Source: Verrucomicrobiaceae bacterium
GTDB lineage: Bacteria; Verrucomicrobiota; Verrucomicrobiia; Verrucomicrobiales; Verrucomicrobiaceae
Direction of reading: 5' to 3'
Assembly (NCBI GenBank): GCA_947463285.1
Contig: CANHTV010000156.1
Span: forward strand, 1-7,773
Length of the DNA: 7,773 bases
A program made the position numbers and the translations under genes. How positions within the stretch are numbered: the stretch's first letter is position 1; each line of letters begins with the position of its first letter. Below the pieces are notes generated by a model that was not told where the DNA came from, made no database searches, and saw only the letters and a list, made by a program, of their open reading frames with translations. Shown here in pieces: positions 6,677 to 7,773 of this stretch.

Positions 6677-7372
6677 GTGGATTTCAGCGCCCCACTCTTT
6701 GATCAACTGCGGCTGCATCTCGATGGCACTCACGCGGGTGCCTTGAACATGGCCGTGGATCAAGCCTGGCTGGAGCAGAGTGATCTGCCGGTTTTACGCA
6801 TCTACACCTGGGACCAGCCGACCGTCACCATCGGCTACGCCCAAAGCCTGGCTAAACTGCAAGACGCCCTGCCCGGCTGGCCGGTGGTGCGGCGTTGGAC
6901 GGGTGGCGGCGTGGTGTTTCATGAGGGTGACTACACCTACTCGGTCATCGTCCCGGCCAGTCATCCCTGGGCTGAAACGACGCCGCTGGAGAGTTATCGG
7001 CTCATTCATGGTTCCCTGGCAGCAGCCATGGTGGCGAATGGTCAGGCAGGCTCCCGACTGGCCATGCCCGAGGATCTTGTCGAAGGCCCCTTTTGCTTCA
7101 CCGCCCCGGCGTTGCACGACGTCATTCGCGGGCCGGTCAAGGTCGCCGGAGCGGGACAGCGCCGGGGAAAACTAGGCTTCCTGCATCAGGGCAGCGTGCA
7201 ACAGGTGCGTCTGACACCGGATTTTTGGGAAAAATGGGCAGCCCGACTGGCTGAGAAAGTGCTGATCACACACACAACGCCACCAGGTGTGCTCGAACGA
7301 GCCGAAGAACTAACTGCCAAGCGCTTTTCACTACCTCAATGGCTGGCGGAACGTGACGACCTGCTCAACTGA
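6677..7372 (+). CDS. Lipoate-protein ligase / LipM-type octanoyltransferase family protein
   Basis: A 231-residue member of the LplA/LipB/biotin-ligase fold, expected to transfer octanoyl or lipoyl groups to carrier-domain lysines of 2-oxoacid dehydrogenases or GcvH. Seen: NMAVDQAW (24-31), IYTWDQPTVTIGY (42-54), the substrate-binding RRWTGGGVVFH (72-82), the family Lys155 in KVAGAGQRR, and LHQGSV (169-174). Cys140 in FCFTAP aligns, from memory, with the acyl-accepting cysteine of LipM, and the C-terminal accessory domain of E. coli LplA is absent, so octanoyltransferase is favoured over ATP-dependent ligase. The usual GSAQ is GAGQ here. The GTG start is 18 bp after the nuoG stop; the first in-frame ATG (Met25) would cut into the conserved NMA motif. 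Probably cotranscribed with nuoG. The family is clear, the exact reaction is not. Confidence 0.85.
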   Translation: MDFSAPLFDQLRLHLDGTHAGALNMAVDQAWLEQSDLPVLRIYTWDQPTVTIGYAQSLAKLQDALPGWPVVRRWTGGGVVFHEGDYTYSVIVPASHPWAETTPLESYRLIHGSLAAAMVANGQAGSRLAMPEDLVEGPFCFTAPALHDVIRGPVKVAGAGQRRGKLGFLHQGSVQQVRLTPDFWEKWAARLAEKVLITHTTPPGVLERAEELTAKRFSLPQWLAERDDLLN

Positions 7373-7379
7373 TGGATCA

Positions 7380-7745
7380 ATGAACTCTGCCACGACGCTG
7401 ATCTTCGTTTACGGCACCCTCAAGCGGGCCCGCTCGAATCATGGCTGGATGAGCGGTCAGACATTCATCAGCCAGGCTATGACGCAGCCGCGTTTTCGCC
7501 TGCATGACCTCGGCGGTTATCCCGGTATGGTGCTGGATGAAAAACAGGGCGTCAGCATCCACGGTGAAGTCTGGGAAGTCGATGCCGACTGCCTCATGCG
7601 GCTGGATGACCTGGAAGACATCGCCGGAGGTGAATACGCCCGCGAATGGGTACCCCTGCTGCCGCCTTTCGATCAGCAGCCGGTCCAAGGCTACCGCTAC
7701 CTGCGGGAGCTGACGGATGAGCCAGAATGCGGCGCGTGCTGGTAG
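7380..7745 (+). CDS. Gamma-glutamylcyclotransferase-like (AIG2/YtfP family) protein
   Basis: A small cytosolic protein of 121 residues, typical for the family. It shows the N-terminal signature FVYGTLKRARSNH (9-21), the GYPGMV turn (46-51), GEVWEVD (62-68) and the LDDLED segment in which Glu79 matches the usual catalytic glutamate, followed by G-x-Y-x-R (84-88) and a YRYL strand. Members release 5-oxoproline from gamma-glutamyl amines or peptides, or act in related gamma-glutamylamine breakdown; the substrate here is unknown. I chose ATG 7380 because the YGTLK strand normally begins within 10 residues of the start; a GTG at 7353 in the same frame would overlap the preceding gene and add nine unconserved residues. 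The ATG lies 7 bp after the upstream stop, so the gene is likely the third of the nuoG operon. The 28 bases after it show no terminator. Confidence 0.85.
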   Translation: MNSATTLIFVYGTLKRARSNHGWMSGQTFISQAMTQPRFRLHDLGGYPGMVLDEKQGVSIHGEVWEVDADCLMRLDDLEDIAGGEYAREWVPLLPPFDQQPVQGYRYLRELTDEPECGACW

Positions 7746-7773
7746 GGGACAGACCAAGCGGCCGCACTCTGGC

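Noticed and set aside
7353..7379. Upstream GTG start for the cyclotransferase-like gene
   Set aside because: It would overlap the preceding gene and add nine unconserved residues; ATG 7380 matches the normal family N-terminus.

Overview
The window carries two transcription blocks that diverge from one intergenic region of about 350 bp. The DNA is moderately GC-rich. The NuoG protein has a long insertion inside its first iron-sulfur domain, a form I associate with Verrucomicrobiota, Planctomycetota and similar phyla. With non-Shine-Dalgarno starts and a large soluble multi-PAS/GAF hybrid kinase, this suggests a Gram-negative, respiring bacterium, perhaps a verrucomicrobium; the taxonomy is an inference.

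Left block (minus strand, 4570 down to 1): a stand-alone H-NOX haem-nitric-oxide sensor (4570-4010) is followed, with a 4-base ATGA overlap, by a very large histidine kinase that is open through the left edge (at least 1337 residues). The kinase begins with an HNOBA domain, the partner of H-NOX in animal soluble guanylate cyclase. The order is then PAS, GAF, PAS, PAS, PAS, GAF, HisKA (His1047), HATPase and the start of a degenerate receiver domain. The pair looks like a soluble-guanylate-cyclase sensor split into two proteins, with a phosphorelay output in place of the cyclase.

Intergenic region (4571-4921): no gene is seen. It holds three copies of GTTAACCC/GGGTTAAC arranged so that two alternative hairpins compete for one arm (4584-4641), a 16-bp near-palindrome (4690-4705), a TCCAAG-N11-CTTGGA dyad (4753-4775), and an 18-bp perfect palindrome matching the CRP-type consensus TGTGA-N6-TCACA (4844-4861), upstream of nuoG.

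Right block (plus strand, 4922 to 7745): nuoG, a complex I subunit G with all Fe-S ligands including those of cluster N7 but a short C-terminus; then 18 bp later a lipoate ligase/octanoyltransferase-family protein (GTG start) with a LipM-like cysteine; then 7 bp later a small gamma-glutamylcyclotransferase-like protein. The tight spacing suggests one operon. No other nuo genes are visible, so nuoG is apparently detached from the usual nuo cluster, or at least is not flanked by it here.

Working together (inference): NO binding by H-NOX would be relayed through HNOBA to kinase activity. The divergent placement beside a respiratory-chain gene, with several dyad operators between, makes shared NO- or oxygen-linked control of respiration a reasonable hypothesis.
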